Part shown: piece by piece, positions 11,801-24,472 of the stretch
Position numbering within the stretch: position 1 is the stretch's first letter
How the letters are laid out: the number at the start of each line of letters is the position of its first letter
NCBI RefSeq assembly: GCF_910592395.1
Contig: NC_088309.1
Location: forward strand, 23,006,599 to 23,070,598
Direction of reading: 5' to 3'
Source: Lineus longissimus
Lineage: Eukaryota; Nemertea; Pilidiophora; Heteronemertea; Lineidae
DNA length: 64,000 bases
Translations under genes and position numbers: made by a program
Notes under the pieces: model-generated
What the model was told of the DNA's origin: nothing
Databases searched by the model: none
The model's input: only the letters and a program-made list of their open reading frames with translations

Positions 11801-14800
11801 TTTTTACCATGCCAACAATGTTAGTCTTAATTGATTCTGGACAATACTAATCCCAGGGAAAGACTGGCCTCCTTAGTCCTGGTAGGCAACAAGTCTAGGA
11901 GAGAAAACCCTGTAATCAAAGGGGTAGTCTTGGCTCACCAGTCAAGCAATGGCCGGCAGACTAGGAGACGGGAACTATGACATAAAACCTGCCGATAGAT
12001 GGAGTGCACTGGACCAATCAACCGGGAGAGTGTGCAGGCAACAACACTCAAAATGCTCACATGATTGATACTGATCCTATAAGGTCAAATTAAAAGTGAT
12101 GATGACTTTGTGCCTCAGATCTAATTTTCAGCAGACACTTCCTGTAGACTCTCTCAGAAAGCAGAATTTGTGACAGATGACCATAAAGTTAGAAAAAAGA
12201 AAGAGAATCCCAGAATCAAGTTTCACTTGATTTACAACACAGCCGCAAAATTTGTATCTTTGTTCAGCGCAGAGACCCTTTGTGCAGAAGATCAAGCACA
12301 TCTAAGCCAGGCCATAACATGAAGTCAAAATTATGATCAAATTTATGACGATTATAGAAGATGACAACACGATGTGTGGTGAGGAAATAGCTTACTGTCA
12401 ACCAGGCAGAATTTATCACCGTAAAATAACTCCTAGAGATGGCCAACAGCCATTATGAGGCAAATCCTTGTGTCAGCCAGCCTCAGAAAGGTGAAAACAG
12501 TCATGACTTATGCCCATTTAATGGGCCAAACTTGGCTTTAGGGATCCCAACCAATTTGCAGGCATGGTGATTGTCTTGTTGGATCATTCCATGTCTGCGT
12601 CTGTGAGGTTCAGGGCAGATTTGCTCCAATGGAAAGTCAATTTCAGGGAGTAGATTCTTCAACAGATTTCGTTATGCATGACTTAGGGTGGCTGTGGGGG
12701 ATTTTGGTGGCGACAAGGGCAGATAGATATTAACCTAATGATATATTTTCGAACCTTTTGTAAGCACTTGGGGCTTGTGTCAGCTTTTCGAAGTCGATGT
12801 GGTATGAATCTTTGGTGGCTTGGATCTGCAATAAGCAAATGGGACTGTGACTGTATTTTCAGTTTGTGTCTGTTTCTATATTCATTTCCTAAACTGCTGC
12901 ATCCAGTCAGGCTTACCATGTAAAGACCCGATTCTTCAAGTTAGTGAATAACTTCTTTCTGGAGTTAAACACTGATTGTTCTTCTGTCAGGCACAGCCAA
13001 TTTCCTTTTTTGCCACTTTGCCATGCTCTTGTCTCTGGAGATCAATTAGATCACCACTTCCACTGTGAAGTGAAAAGGAATGGTGTGTTCTGCGATGGTC
13101 ATTATCGCCCATGTTATGATAGCCCTGTCATTCCTTCATAGTTCACCAGGCATCAATCATATTGAGCGGTGATTTGGAGCTGTCATTGAAATGTCCCAAG
13201 TTGATCTTGCGGATTCTGTGTTGAGCTGCCACTAATAGGTTCAGAGATGGACAGGGGTCAGAAAAGATGTATAGATTTTGTTGTGTACATTTACAGTGCA
13301 CCTCCATGCATAATACGTTGCCATTAGACTTCCGAGTTCTTGCCACATAATCCCTGAAGTCTACTTTTTTGCCTGGGTCTCATGGGACGAGCTCTGATGG
13401 CTCATTGAGCAACTGATCTCCAACACAACTTGAAACTAACTTTTGTGGATTTACCCTCTGATCTGATGCCCTCTTCAGCACTCTGGTCCAGTAAGTCTGA
13501 AGTTGAATTCTTACAAAAGCCTGGCCATCAACATGCGATTTGGTCATTTTCACTCCAAACCAAGAAAGAAATTTGTAAAAAATACTGACTTGTGAATATA
13601 TTCGCCTTAATAATGGTGGCCGGAGTGGTTTAATGGGCAAAGAATAGTTCAAGATTTCGCCAGTGTTAATGGACTCGGAGTATTGCCACAGAGTGCAAAT
13701 TGTTTTCTTGAAAAGTCAAAGAATGGCAAGTGATATGATTGATGTCGTCTGCTCATTCAGGACCAGGGTGCTACTTGTTCGTTGAGGCTTGAGAAATTTC
13801 TGACTAATGTGACTGCCTTTCCTCCCTAGTATGATGAGCCCTGACTTATTCATCATTATTGTTGGATACAAATGTTTGATGGTTGCAACAGAAATCTACA
13901 AATGCCATGAACAATGGCAATTAGGAATTTGTGCAGGTATCAACATTTTTAAAGAATCACACCAAGTTTTGGCATTGGGCTTTGACAAATGATACGATGT
14001 GTGACTTACACTCGGGTCTTCGCCATCCAATCCTTGGTGTCATGGTAAACATCAGGCATCAGCAGTCAGAACGGGCTGGATCGGATTGTACAAACTCTGC
14101 TGGCACTGCTGTCTCTGGAGAGATCATTTGAGAATATTCAAGGCTCCAAGATCATCTTTGCCTTTTAAAATCGTTAAGTTGTTGATTGGACGTGATTGGG
14201 ATAAGATGGGTAATTATGAGCCCATATCAGGACCACTATTACTGACCTCCACTGCCGTATTTTGCTTGAAAGGTTATCTCAAGCAATGTGTACAAAAACC
14301 TTGATATAATATTATACAAGCTTGACCCATCGCCAATATATCATAAATATATTCCTAACCAATTCCCGTCGCTTCCTTGAACCTTGCCCATTCAGGAAAA
14401 AGGCGTCAAAATGTGATTGCCCTAGCATGACTTAATGCTGCATTACTTTGCCTGATTGCATTAAGGTGATGATTCAATTTTCATAACAAATAACCGAGAT
14501 TAGTTCTGACACTGCTACTCCAATAGATAAAGAGTCTGATTAGGCTCTGAACCGAATCGGCTAATATCTGGAGCCGGATCAGTCTTAGATCATTCACTTT
14601 ATGTTTTCTCGGTCCTCGTGTGTAACCTTCGTACTCTTGGGCAATGGCTTGGCCCCGACCCTAACAAGGTTTACATTAGATCTATAATCATCTTCGCAAG
14701 AATAGTGAGAAATTTGCCCATTTGGTGCCATTTTTCTGCCGTTAAATGACACATCATATTTTGTGTATTAGCTCCAATCTCATATTGTTGCCCCGAGAGA

Positions 14801-17784
14801 TTTTGCTGTCACGGTTTTCATATCAAGTGATGGATAGCATGATTTGATTTGATGTTTTGTGAATAGTGAAAAGTTCATTTTCTTACGTGATCTGTCTCTT
14901 GACAGAATGCAACGCTGCCGAGATTTGGATCGGCACTGATTGGTTTTGGGAGTGAATAAAATGAAACACATCTGGCTTTGAATCAAATTTGAATTAAGCG
15001 ACGCCAAGTGCACAGTCATGATCTAATCGCAGTGAGATGAGAGGGTTCCTGCACTGATCTCCTCAATTGCCATTATGTTTAATTATGCATTATTATTTGG
15101 GGATTGCCATAGTTTGCCCTGAATCTTTTAGCATAGCATATTTTGCCCTAATTCTTTTTGACATTGCTGTAATTCACCTCGTGCATTCTACATTTAGTTT
15201 GAAAGCAAGGCATTTCAGCTTTAACTGTTAAATCTTCCCATCTTATCACTGTGAAGGCGCTGATCATTTACCGGATGTGAAGGATACTTCATCACCTCTT
15301 GCTCTAACCTCTGACATCTACTTAAAGGTTTCCATCAGTTTGTTGTCAGTTTGACCCAACCCCAGACCAGAGGTGCAAATCTGATACGCAAAGCAACTGA
15401 TGGTGTGCATGATGAGCAAACTTGATATGATCACTTCTGGGGAGGATATCGATCTTCTGACTAAAGATTTTTATTAGAAGATCAGTTAAACATAAAACTG
15501 TTGTTAAGTTCAGGCTGGGTGTGGCCAGGATCCAAAGGGTGACCATTGGGTGCATGCCACCTTCTTTGAACTAGACAATAATTTGGGGAAGTGATTTATA
15601 AAACATTAGACTCCATGCAGAATCCCCTTGTATCGATGTCTGTGATCAAGTTGCCATTAACGATCTAGTCCATCAAAGCTTGTGATTGTTAACCAACTTG
15701 ATAAACCTCCAATTGAGAGAAAAACACAGTGTTTTGACCATCTGCCTGCGATCCTCTTTTGGCCGCACATTCCTTGACTGTTATGTTTTTTCTTTGTGGA
15801 CTTGAGATCAGCATCAATATTTTCTTTGTCAGCTCAACAGGGTACCATTAAGATTGCATTCCACCCCAAGGTTGCCCTGAGAATGTTCAGATTCATGCAC
15901 TGAATCATTAAGAAATGTTTAACAGTTTCTTATACAAGGAAATGGAATGGGCAATTCACTTCATACCACTTTATTTTAACCAAAAACATGCATAAAATAT
16001 GGTAGATATTCCACGTAGCTTTCTTGCAAATTAGGGTGAAATCAAGAGTACATTTGTGATCCCAGGGTGAAAGGTTCCATCACCACCTGAACCTGTTATT
16101 CATAGGTAAGCAAATGATAGTATGTTTGTGGCCTTTGCTCCGAACTCGGGGCAGAGGTCCCGCCATTTACGAGATTGATGTATGGATTCATGTTTTATTC
16201 ATCCCGCCAATGTTGTAGCGATGAATAACTTATACAACGGCAGAGATTCGATATCAGCACACGGCATTTCAACACTATCAGTGCGGCTCTAACTGCTTCT
16301 ACTCTCTTGGCCAGAAGTAAGTTGCTGTTTAGGTTATCCTGTTGATGATGTAGAGACGAAGAAGCACTCTGGAGAATTGCCTGGCTGTCCAGAATAAGGC
16401 TGGCCTTCCAACTTGTTGAGCAATACAAGTAATTTCAATCAAAGTAAATCTCATCCAAAATAGCGTGGGTTAATGGAAATAAACCAGTCATTCTTTGTAT
16501 AGCCTATCAGTTCGGTATCCTGTTTTTACATCTTTCAAAATATTTCTCCGCCCAGTATCGGAGACCAATCTCGATTATAACTTCATTAAGATTACCCAAT
16601 TAGACTAGGAGTGGAACAATAGAATTCTTTAGAAAGTGCCCTGGTATGATTGGTATGCCTTTGTCTTGGTGTGTGGTGGCAACAGGCCAAGACATTCCAC
16701 TGACCCTGATCACTGGTGGAGCACAGGTCATGGACCTAGATGTGACTTTCCACAAAGGTTCCTGATAGAAAAACAAGCAATATTGACTTGATGTGGAGAC
16801 CTCGCTCCCTGAGGGTCAGAGCAGGAGTGAAAGTTTGTGACCTTTTAATGAGCGGGTTGATGACCTTACTGGTGTAGCTTCTGTGTTTAAAAGTGAGTTT
16901 GATGGCATTTTGAAAGACTTTGGTTCCTGTCTGAAATTCAAATTGATGTTAATAAGAATCACCAGCCAGTCAGCACCTTATCAGCAATGTCAACTGAAGC
17001 CAAAACATAGGTCAAGCTTGAAAACAAGGATCTGTCACCAGAAAGCCTGGACAGATCACTATGTTCCCTAAGAACATTGGTCACTATCAGTTGGTTCTGT
17101 ATGACCCTAAGCTCTGGGTCACTTAGATACAGAGTGGTTTCAATTATTGTTTATGGCTTGTTTCTGTGTGTGATAGCTGATGACCTCCTGTATCCGTTGC
17201 CATGCAGACCATTCATGTTTGTTGATTACTTGTTGAACCTGGTCAGAGAAGCCCAGAATCAAGCCAAGTAAAGTTGTTGCTTCTGTTACTAACAATCAGA
17301 TGGCAGCACCTGTATTACAATCAAACCCAAAGGCCTGATCATGGTTGTAGTGCGTAAGCATGTGTTTGTCTGTTTGCCATGTGCATTGAAGTTTTAAATG
17401 TGTGGCCAGTATTGTTAAAGTGATGATGATGATGAAATTATGTACTCTACCCCTTCCCTTGCTCTTAGACCTTATACTGGCTGGTAAAATTATGCCATGA
17501 GACTATTGTACAGTGTTGTTTGGTTTATGTTAGCAGCCATAAGGGAACCTTCTGGACATCCCCAGGTACATTGTTACATGGGCAGACTTTCTTTCTGAGA
17601 GAACCCATGGTATGGCGTCACACAAAAACCTTTGCCTCTTTGTCTTTACTGTGTGGTGAACTTTTCACAGCCATCAAAATTTATCACATTACATATCCTC
17701 CTTCAATGGATAAAGTTACAATCCTTGACCACCCTCTTCTCTCCTTTGTCACTAGTCTATTTCTTTCTTGTTCTATCATTTCAG

Positions 17785-17946
17785 TTTCCAAAAATGTGTT
17801 CAGCTGGGGTTCAAATTCCGATGGGCAGCTCGGCCATGGTGAGAAGGTCCGGTTTGTGTCGACTCCTTGCAAGGTGCAAAATGAGCAGCTGATGGGCAAT
17901 GTGGCATTTATTGCTTGTGGCGATCTCTACACTTCTGCAATTACAG
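17785..17946 (+). CDS. RCC1-repeat protein, internal exon (first visible propeller unit)
   Basis: This 162-bp exon encodes 53 whole residues plus split codons at both ends (phase 1 on each side). It carries one RCC1-type unit: a strand ending in VFSWG, then SNSDGQLGHG (the W-G-x-N-x-x-G-Q-L-G signature), a Pro-x-x-V turn (TPCKV), and the closing strand FIACGDLYTSAIT, equivalent to the I-x-C-G-x-x-H-T-x-A-x-T segment of the family, with Leu-Tyr in place of the usual His. The acceptor follows a pyrimidine tract (ends TTTCAG, exon begins at 17785); the donor is GTAAGC at 17947. RCC1 repeats form seven-bladed propellers that act as exchange factors or protein-binding platforms; which role applies here is unknown. 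The exon joins in frame to 24308. An exon encoding the preceding blade should end in phase 1, but none was found upstream. Confidence 0.9.
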
Positions 17947-20900
17947 GTAAGCATTTGTCTGTCCGTCAAGGTTGCCCTCATCAGCATCATCTTGTTGGTG
18001 TTGCAGTTTGGGCAGATAGGGTGTAACAGGAAAGTGGAGTCGTGTAGATGCAGGATCCTCAACTGGTTAAAATCTGTATTTGTTGAGTCCAATTGTGTGT
18101 AAAGCTTTTCAGTGAATACCCATATCATTTACTTTCCGAGTCAATAAACCTGATTGTGTGTGTCTGCGCAATAATCAAAAAGGTTATGACTTTGCAGTGC
18201 CATTGCAGTCAATAACGATATTGATATCAAGTGTGATTTAGGACCTGGAGCGGGTCAATTGAATCTCACAGGTTTGACACCAACTAAACATTCATGTCAA
18301 TGGGGTTTTGTCCAAGTGGTGTTTGATACATGAGTGGTGAAAAGACCTTTGACATGTCCGTCACCATTCAATGGGTTATCAATATGATATTTATATTGCT
18401 GGGCTAAAATGCCAATACATGGGTCAATGATAAATCAACCTTTGACAAGTGTTGTGGTAGGATGTAATCATGGTGTCAAATGCATATTAACTCGTTAATA
18501 TTCTGAAGCAACATAGTCGTTATTGAATCGAGGCTAAAAGCTACATGAACTTGACCGTGTTGACTCTTTCTTTGTTTGTCACTGAATGCCATGACAGTGT
18601 GCCTTTGACTCACCCAAGCTTCGTTGCTAGTCGGCCTTTTTAGAATTGCAGCAGGCCTATGAATAAACCACTTTACTTTCCAAAGTTTCAAGATTCAAAC
18701 AAGTGACCAAATGCAAGTTGTCTCTCGATCCTTCTTCAAGGGTTAAACCATGTCTTTGATACAACAGACTAGCCTCGATGAATGTAAAGAATATATAATT
18801 GGCATAAATGAATGGTTGAAGAGTCTCGTCTGTGCAAGTCAAACCAGATTAATATAATTAATTTATCACATTAGGGCGGACTACCTTGTCCCTGTGCATG
18901 ATGCGCTGCGGTTATTAGCTAATTAAACATCTTTGGCCTTTCAGTCTCGTGTTGTGATTAGGGTGCACGGGTCTCGTGCCATTAGCGAGACACCACGAGA
19001 CACCTTGCCAATACCGCCGACACAAAAGGATGCATTGCTTATAATTTGTTGATTAATTGGTAAATTGAATGAATTAATGAGACGAAGTGTCTGTCAATGT
19101 CTTTGAGGTCTACCAAGGGTGTGCGTGTCGGAGGAAGAAACAAAACGCTTACCTCTTTGTAGCAGAGTCAGATTCAGGCAATTGGCACAATGAAAGTCAT
19201 TGTGAGGCTTCTAAATACGTTGATAGGTTACATTGTAGTTGCCTTGTCAAAGGAACCGTCTATACTCTGGAGGCTGGGGCTGCAGCTATATGACTTCGAA
19301 AAGGCTAATCTCTTAACCATTTGGATTATGCACTCGGTAAAAAAAAATTAAGGAAGATGCGGTGGCAGTCCATTTTGATGGATTCAGCATATTTTGCTGT
19401 TCGCTCAGCATTTAGCTTTCAGCCTGTTTTTGGTCAGTTATTCATTCTCAGACTGGTAGATTTTAGCATATTTGCAATATTTTGTGGAACTATGATGGGC
19501 ACTTTCTCTGTATTGCTCTCAGCGATATCAGACACAGCTAGAAGTGGACCAGGTCTTGTGGTGATATCACTATTGACAGGTTATTCTACTGATTACAGCC
19601 TCTCTCTTCAATGTCATTGGTTATGAATAATATGCTGCGGACAAAATCCATCACAATTCAGGATTTGCCTCAGTTAGATTCACCATAACCATGAGGGTAC
19701 AAAAATCACCTTTCACATGAGGTGTAGCTGATCCAATAAAGTTGCAGGCCAGAAGTAAGGGTTTTAGTTATCCAATAAGCAAAACACATTTTAGTTCCCT
19801 AAGGGACTAAAATATGAGAAGAGATTACAGAGGTGCTCGAGAAAAGACTTGACTGAAAATGCACCAGATTTTGTTTGATTTGAAATATCCATAAAAGATG
19901 TCCACTCATACGTGGGACTTGAGAAGTGCGAAACAGATTTTTCCACCTGGGAGAATTTCAGCAATTGTCATTCTGACTATTGTCACAAATATTGAACAGA
20001 AGTTCATAATGACAGTGATTTATGATGATATTGCATGTCAGGCCTTGGGTAAGATTAAAATGTGGTGGATATCAGGACATTGCTATTTTCAATCCTTTGT
20101 GATGACTTCCGATTTGAAATATCATTGAATGGCAACTAATCGAATCATTTCCAAGGTATCGTGTTTCGTGTCCTTCACGAAATCGTGCGACCTTGAAAAA
20201 GGAATTTTGAGACCCCCTGGGGGTATGTACTGTCACCTCAGCATGTGGCAAGGTGTGAATTTAAGCAGTTGATACCCAAATATAAAAGAATAAGAATTTC
20301 ACTTCAAGGTCACAGCAATGAAGTGGCATTAAAAATTTCTTAAACATATTGGTGGCAATTGTCATGGCCAAGTGGTGGCATGTAAGGAATTATTCGGAAA
20401 TTAGGGGGTCAAGATCCGAAACCTGTCCAGCTGTGGCCGGGCTTTCTTTGGCAGTGACCTCGCTGTTGTGTCTTCTCGGAAGAACCTAGGGAGCCACGGC
20501 CTTGGCTTAAGCACCTACAGGACACACGCCACTCATCAAAGCAATCGGTGTTTGTAATGGTATCCCAGGATGATTGTCCTTACTGGGGGACTGATACGGT
20601 ACACAGCATTCATGAAAGGAGGGTCCGATTGCCATAGTGGCCAAAAGGAGGCTTGTCCTTGGGGTGAAGGGGTTACAGAAGGAGGTGTTCACGCTACTTA
20701 CTGATGAAAGCAACCATTATGGCCTACCAAAGAGGGTGTCTGTGACAAAAATGAGAGAACACACTTTTGGTGTTAGATAACTGTGGTGATATCATGTTCT
20801 CGTCTCAGCAACCGAAAATGGTGTGACCAGAATTCTGCCAAAAAGTCCGCCAAAGACTTTGAATGCTCCTTTCGCAGCATTTTCTGTCACGGGCAAAGGT

Positions 20901-23900
20901 AATGGCCAACCAAAACAAGCTTTGGGGAAGATATACATGTACAGTGCTGAAAGCTACAGCTTGAGTACAGCCTATATCGAATCAATCAGACAGTGAACCC
21001 ATGTCTGATTGGAACACTGAGTGGCGCGGTTTTAAGTTTTATTACATATCGATCTGACCTTAGACAAACATCATGGATGTGCTTTCAAATCAACCAAATC
21101 TGATGCTCAAAGAGCCTGGCTAATCCAAATACTATCGTATAAACAACGTTAGATCCGTAAATGAAAGTGACAGTGTTTCCAATGGTTGCCCATTCCATTT
21201 ACTGATTTCCTGTTAGAAACTAGGAGGCCATGCACTTTGCCATGCGGGCCATAATGTGGCACAAATGGTAAACAAAGGTCTGTTTAGAAATCGCTCCGAC
21301 AGACGAAAAGGCATGACATGACATTTTCACATTTCCTGAACTCATGAATTTGACCGATAAAACATGCTATCGATTTTGCTGTGCCATTTTGTCGGAGGCA
21401 CGGGTGATGTTTTATTCAATTTTTTCGCTTTCGGTTGTGACTTTAAAGTGCTGCTTTCGACCAATGATATTTATTGCAGGGGAAATGGCCTGCTACTCTC
21501 AGGTGGGGCTCCCCTTTTTGTCAAATTCCTTGATTCACCGCTGTGCACAACTATATGAAAGATTATCACTAGATTTAACCTGAAGGCTTGATTTATTCTA
21601 CTTAATGATAAATTGCCAATCATTTTTGTGATTATTGACTCAGTACATGTTCAAAACACTCTTATGAACCTACAAATCATGTGAATGGAGGTGATATTTG
21701 GAATAGAGATTGTGTACAAACATGGAAAGGCTCGACCTAACCTTAACCAATTAGGTGCTTCAAAATATGTTGAAGGTAGACCCGAGGTCGATTGGTATTG
21801 ACTTTATTGCCTGTATTGAATATATGATTGATCCACTTGGTAGGTTTCCAGCTATGAAACTGCAGTGGAGGTACTACCAGTTGGAAAAATGCTGAGATGA
21901 CCAGAACCCTCTTCTAGTCAATCTAGTTGTTTAGAGCTTATCAATGTTGTTGCGATGTCAGTAAATGTGTCATACAGCAGTTTTGAAGTCAGTTATTAGA
22001 CCGTAAGTGCGGCACAACTGAGAGATAATGTCTGAAATGTGCAACAAAAGGATATGTCGTCTGTGGGTAAGACCAGTAGTGCTGCAACCTGTGGTGACCA
22101 CCGAAAACAGTGATTATTGTTGCATAAATCAAAAGTTGCAGCAATCTAAATTGCTCGTTTGCAAGGGTGCTATAGGCACAAGAATGATTTTGTGACCAGG
22201 CAGAATATATTGCTATTAGTATTGTAATATTCATTATTCAATCTCAAATTGAAATAATACCATAATTTATGACACCTGGGAATAACCTGTCAAAAATGGC
22301 GATACAACCTTTTGAAAAAATTGATGTTATTGTGGTCTCTATAACAATGAGTCAGTCCATTTATTATCAACTATTATTAAAAACCACATATTATTGTCCC
22401 AACACTATACTAATTAGATAATGCAATAATAAATTCAATAGATTAAACAGCCACATCTATTGCAAAGAAAGGAATCACATTATTTTGTGAATGGAAATGA
22501 CTTAAATTGACAGGAAAATTAAGACAAATGCTCTTATGATCAATGAGTGGTTTGCCTTGTCTATTCCTGTGCCATGTGCTGTGTGGAGATGTTCAACTAA
22601 AAAATACGTTTGTCGAAGGGATTTTTCGAATTGTGATGAATTACACAAAATACATTGTTTCAATGTGTCAGTTATAAACAGACTGTGGTTAGATATAAAA
22701 AAGGTGTTTGGTTTTATTGCGGATGTATTTGTTGTGTTATCCCACTGCCAGATGTGTGTTGTTGCCTTTAAATATCATGGAAAAAAACTTCAAAATTGAT
22801 ATGATTTTTTTGTGAAAAACTTTGCTAATGGCTCTGGTCATGAAAACACACTATGGCTAAAGTTGCATAAAATAATTTGATTACATGTGTAGTGGAAAAA
22901 GCAATGCAAAGTTTAATTTGGATAAATGCCATGACACCCGAGTAAACCTGTGACTCCCAAGGCAATGTCGGTTATCAACCCGAGCCAGTCAACCAGCATC
23001 ACCAAGCACACATTTCAGTTAATGTCCAACTGGGGAGTTGGATTAGTTAGAAAAGTTACGATAATTTCATTAGTTTGTTTGTCATTGAGTGGTTAGCTGA
23101 ACATACAAGAGCTGCGATCGGACCGCTGCGGTCCCTGAAGGTCCCTGACTCCCACGGCACTGTCACCAACTTTCTGCCCTGAAGCCAGACAAAACATATT
23201 CTTCGCTTCTCAATTGAAATGTTTTAGTGAGTCAGTTTTACACGCAGCACCAGCTTGCTCAATTGACATCAGCAGCAACATGGTTAAGTCCGTAAAGCTT
23301 TCAATTGTAAATGGAAATCATGAAGTTGAGCTTGGTTGAGCTGATGCTGGCATTTGTTTCTCGCGCTGATCGAGCAACTTGGCCCAGGCCTTTACCCCTG
23401 GCATCTGGACTGGAAGAGTGACACACCTTGCCAAGATATCACTTTATCTTTGGCTGCTTCCAGTCCTGGTCAACAGTAACTTAACCTGACGTGTGCAGCT
23501 TTGTTTGTTTTCTGTCTGTGACATTTTCATTACAACTACTTGCTCAAGGGCAATGAATTGGAGCATGTCTCGAAGTGATCTTGTTAATTCCTTCTTTTTT
23601 GAATATGCTTGATTAAAAAATGAAACGTTAGTTGCTAATGGTATTCAAACACTTGGCACAGATGGGAGCCCAGGAATTTTGTCTATTTGGCCAGACAATT
23701 GCCAAGTCAATATTAGGAAGTAGCATGATATGACCAGGACAAATTTGTCAAATGTGGTTACTTCACAATGTGGTTGATATGGCCATCACCCATCCATCAT
23801 GACATTATAGAACCGGCACTGGCTCGAACCGGGACTGATGCGGGACAATGGGTGATTTCTCATCGTATATTAGATTTGTTTGGATACAAGATGACAATTT

Positions 23901-24307
23901 GATATCGGAATATTTGTTCATGATAGGTGTTGACCTAACACATCGATTATGTGGTTGGCTTGGTTAATGTTGGTGCAGATTGTCATGTGGTTGAATTTGG
24001 CAACACTTGCTGGTGAGTCTGGGACTGATTTAGTGCCCTGAGGAGCCTGCACGCATCATACCACTGTTAAGCATTCTGCTGTGTTACATGTATGCCTTGT
24101 GGGAGTAGCAATGACATTGTGATTGAGATCAATGAAATATAAAAATCAGTCAGTCTGGTAGTCATTACAGTTCTCAATGTTTCGGTTTCTGGCAAGGCAA
24201 GAAGTAAGAGCAGTTATGTGAAGGCCTGATCTGGCAGTCACCTACCAGCTGTTTGTTGGAGGAGGCAGTCAGTAGCTTTTATAATGACTTTATATCCTCT
24301 CTTCCAG
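17947..24307 (+). other. Intron between the two RCC1-unit exons
   Basis: An intron of 6361 bases with GTAAGC and CAG boundaries. It contains the GTCTCG/TAATTA cluster near 18.8-19.1 kb. The remainder is AT-rich with no open frame longer than 101 codons and no clear repeat. Confidence 0.8.
18823..19090. promoter_or_regulatory. Intronic GTCTCG and TAATTA motif cluster
   Basis: GTCTCG occurs at 18823, 18944 and 18971 and as CGAGAC at 18986 and 18996; GTCTCGTG at 18971-18978 pairs with CACGAGAC at 18994-19001, so alternative small hairpins are possible. Around them lie TAATTA or ATTAAT homeodomain-type cores (about 18850-18860, 18920, 19052 and 19075). The combination resembles an intronic enhancer. 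Motif content is the only evidence. Confidence 0.3.
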
Positions 24308-24310
24308 CAG
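24305..24310 (+). promoter_or_regulatory. NAGNAG tandem splice acceptor
   Basis: The acceptor of the second RCC1 exon reads CAGCAG. Using the first AG gives ITADGSLY; using the second gives ITDGSLY. Both keep phase. The first matches the usual spacing of RCC1 repeats (T-x-D-G), so it is likely dominant. Confidence 0.6.
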
Positions 24311-24472
24311 ATGGCAGTCTGTACATGTGGGGCAAGAGCAGCTATGTGATCGATGATGGCAGGCAACCAGCTGAAAAAGTCTGGCAGCCGCTAGCAGTCA
24401 ATGTTGGGGGTTACCCAGTTAAGAAGATGGCCTGTGGAAGTTGGCATGTTGTGGCAGTCACAGGCAAACCAG
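24308..24472 (+). CDS. RCC1-repeat protein, internal exon (second visible unit)
   Basis: This 165-bp exon is phase 1 on both sides. It completes the previous blade with ADGSLYMWG, the D-G-x-L-Y-x-W-G strand of RCC1 repeats, then shows a shortened, divergent linker (KSSYVIDDGRQPAEKVWQ) instead of the N-x-x-G-Q-L-G loop, followed by VKKMACGSWHVVAVTG, a good match to the V-x-x-I-A-C-G-x-x-H-x-x-A-V-T-G closing strand. The loss of the GQLG loop suggests a late, degenerate blade near the end of the propeller. The acceptor is a CAGCAG tandem site, so splicing could begin at 24308 (adds Ala) or 24311 (does not); the 24308 form has the normal repeat length. The donor is GTTAGT at 24473. Both flanking exons share its phase. 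Confidence 0.9.

Larger units (their letters stand above)
1..17784. other. Upstream DNA or 5' introns without a proven exon
   Basis: Apart from the listed repeats, motif clusters and two weak exon-like blocks, I see no gene. Open frames of 60-124 codons on both strands are within what chance gives for AT-rich DNA. No further W-G-x-N-x-x-G-Q-L-G motif was found on the + strand, although the RCC1 gene must have earlier exons. The stretches 9-17.5 kb and 2.2-6.1 kb hold nothing else I can support. Confidence 0.6.

Noticed and set aside
13143-13652. Two successive minus-strand frames suggesting a decayed coding element
   Set aside because: No reverse transcriptase, integrase or other motif is recognisable and the frames are separated by stops.
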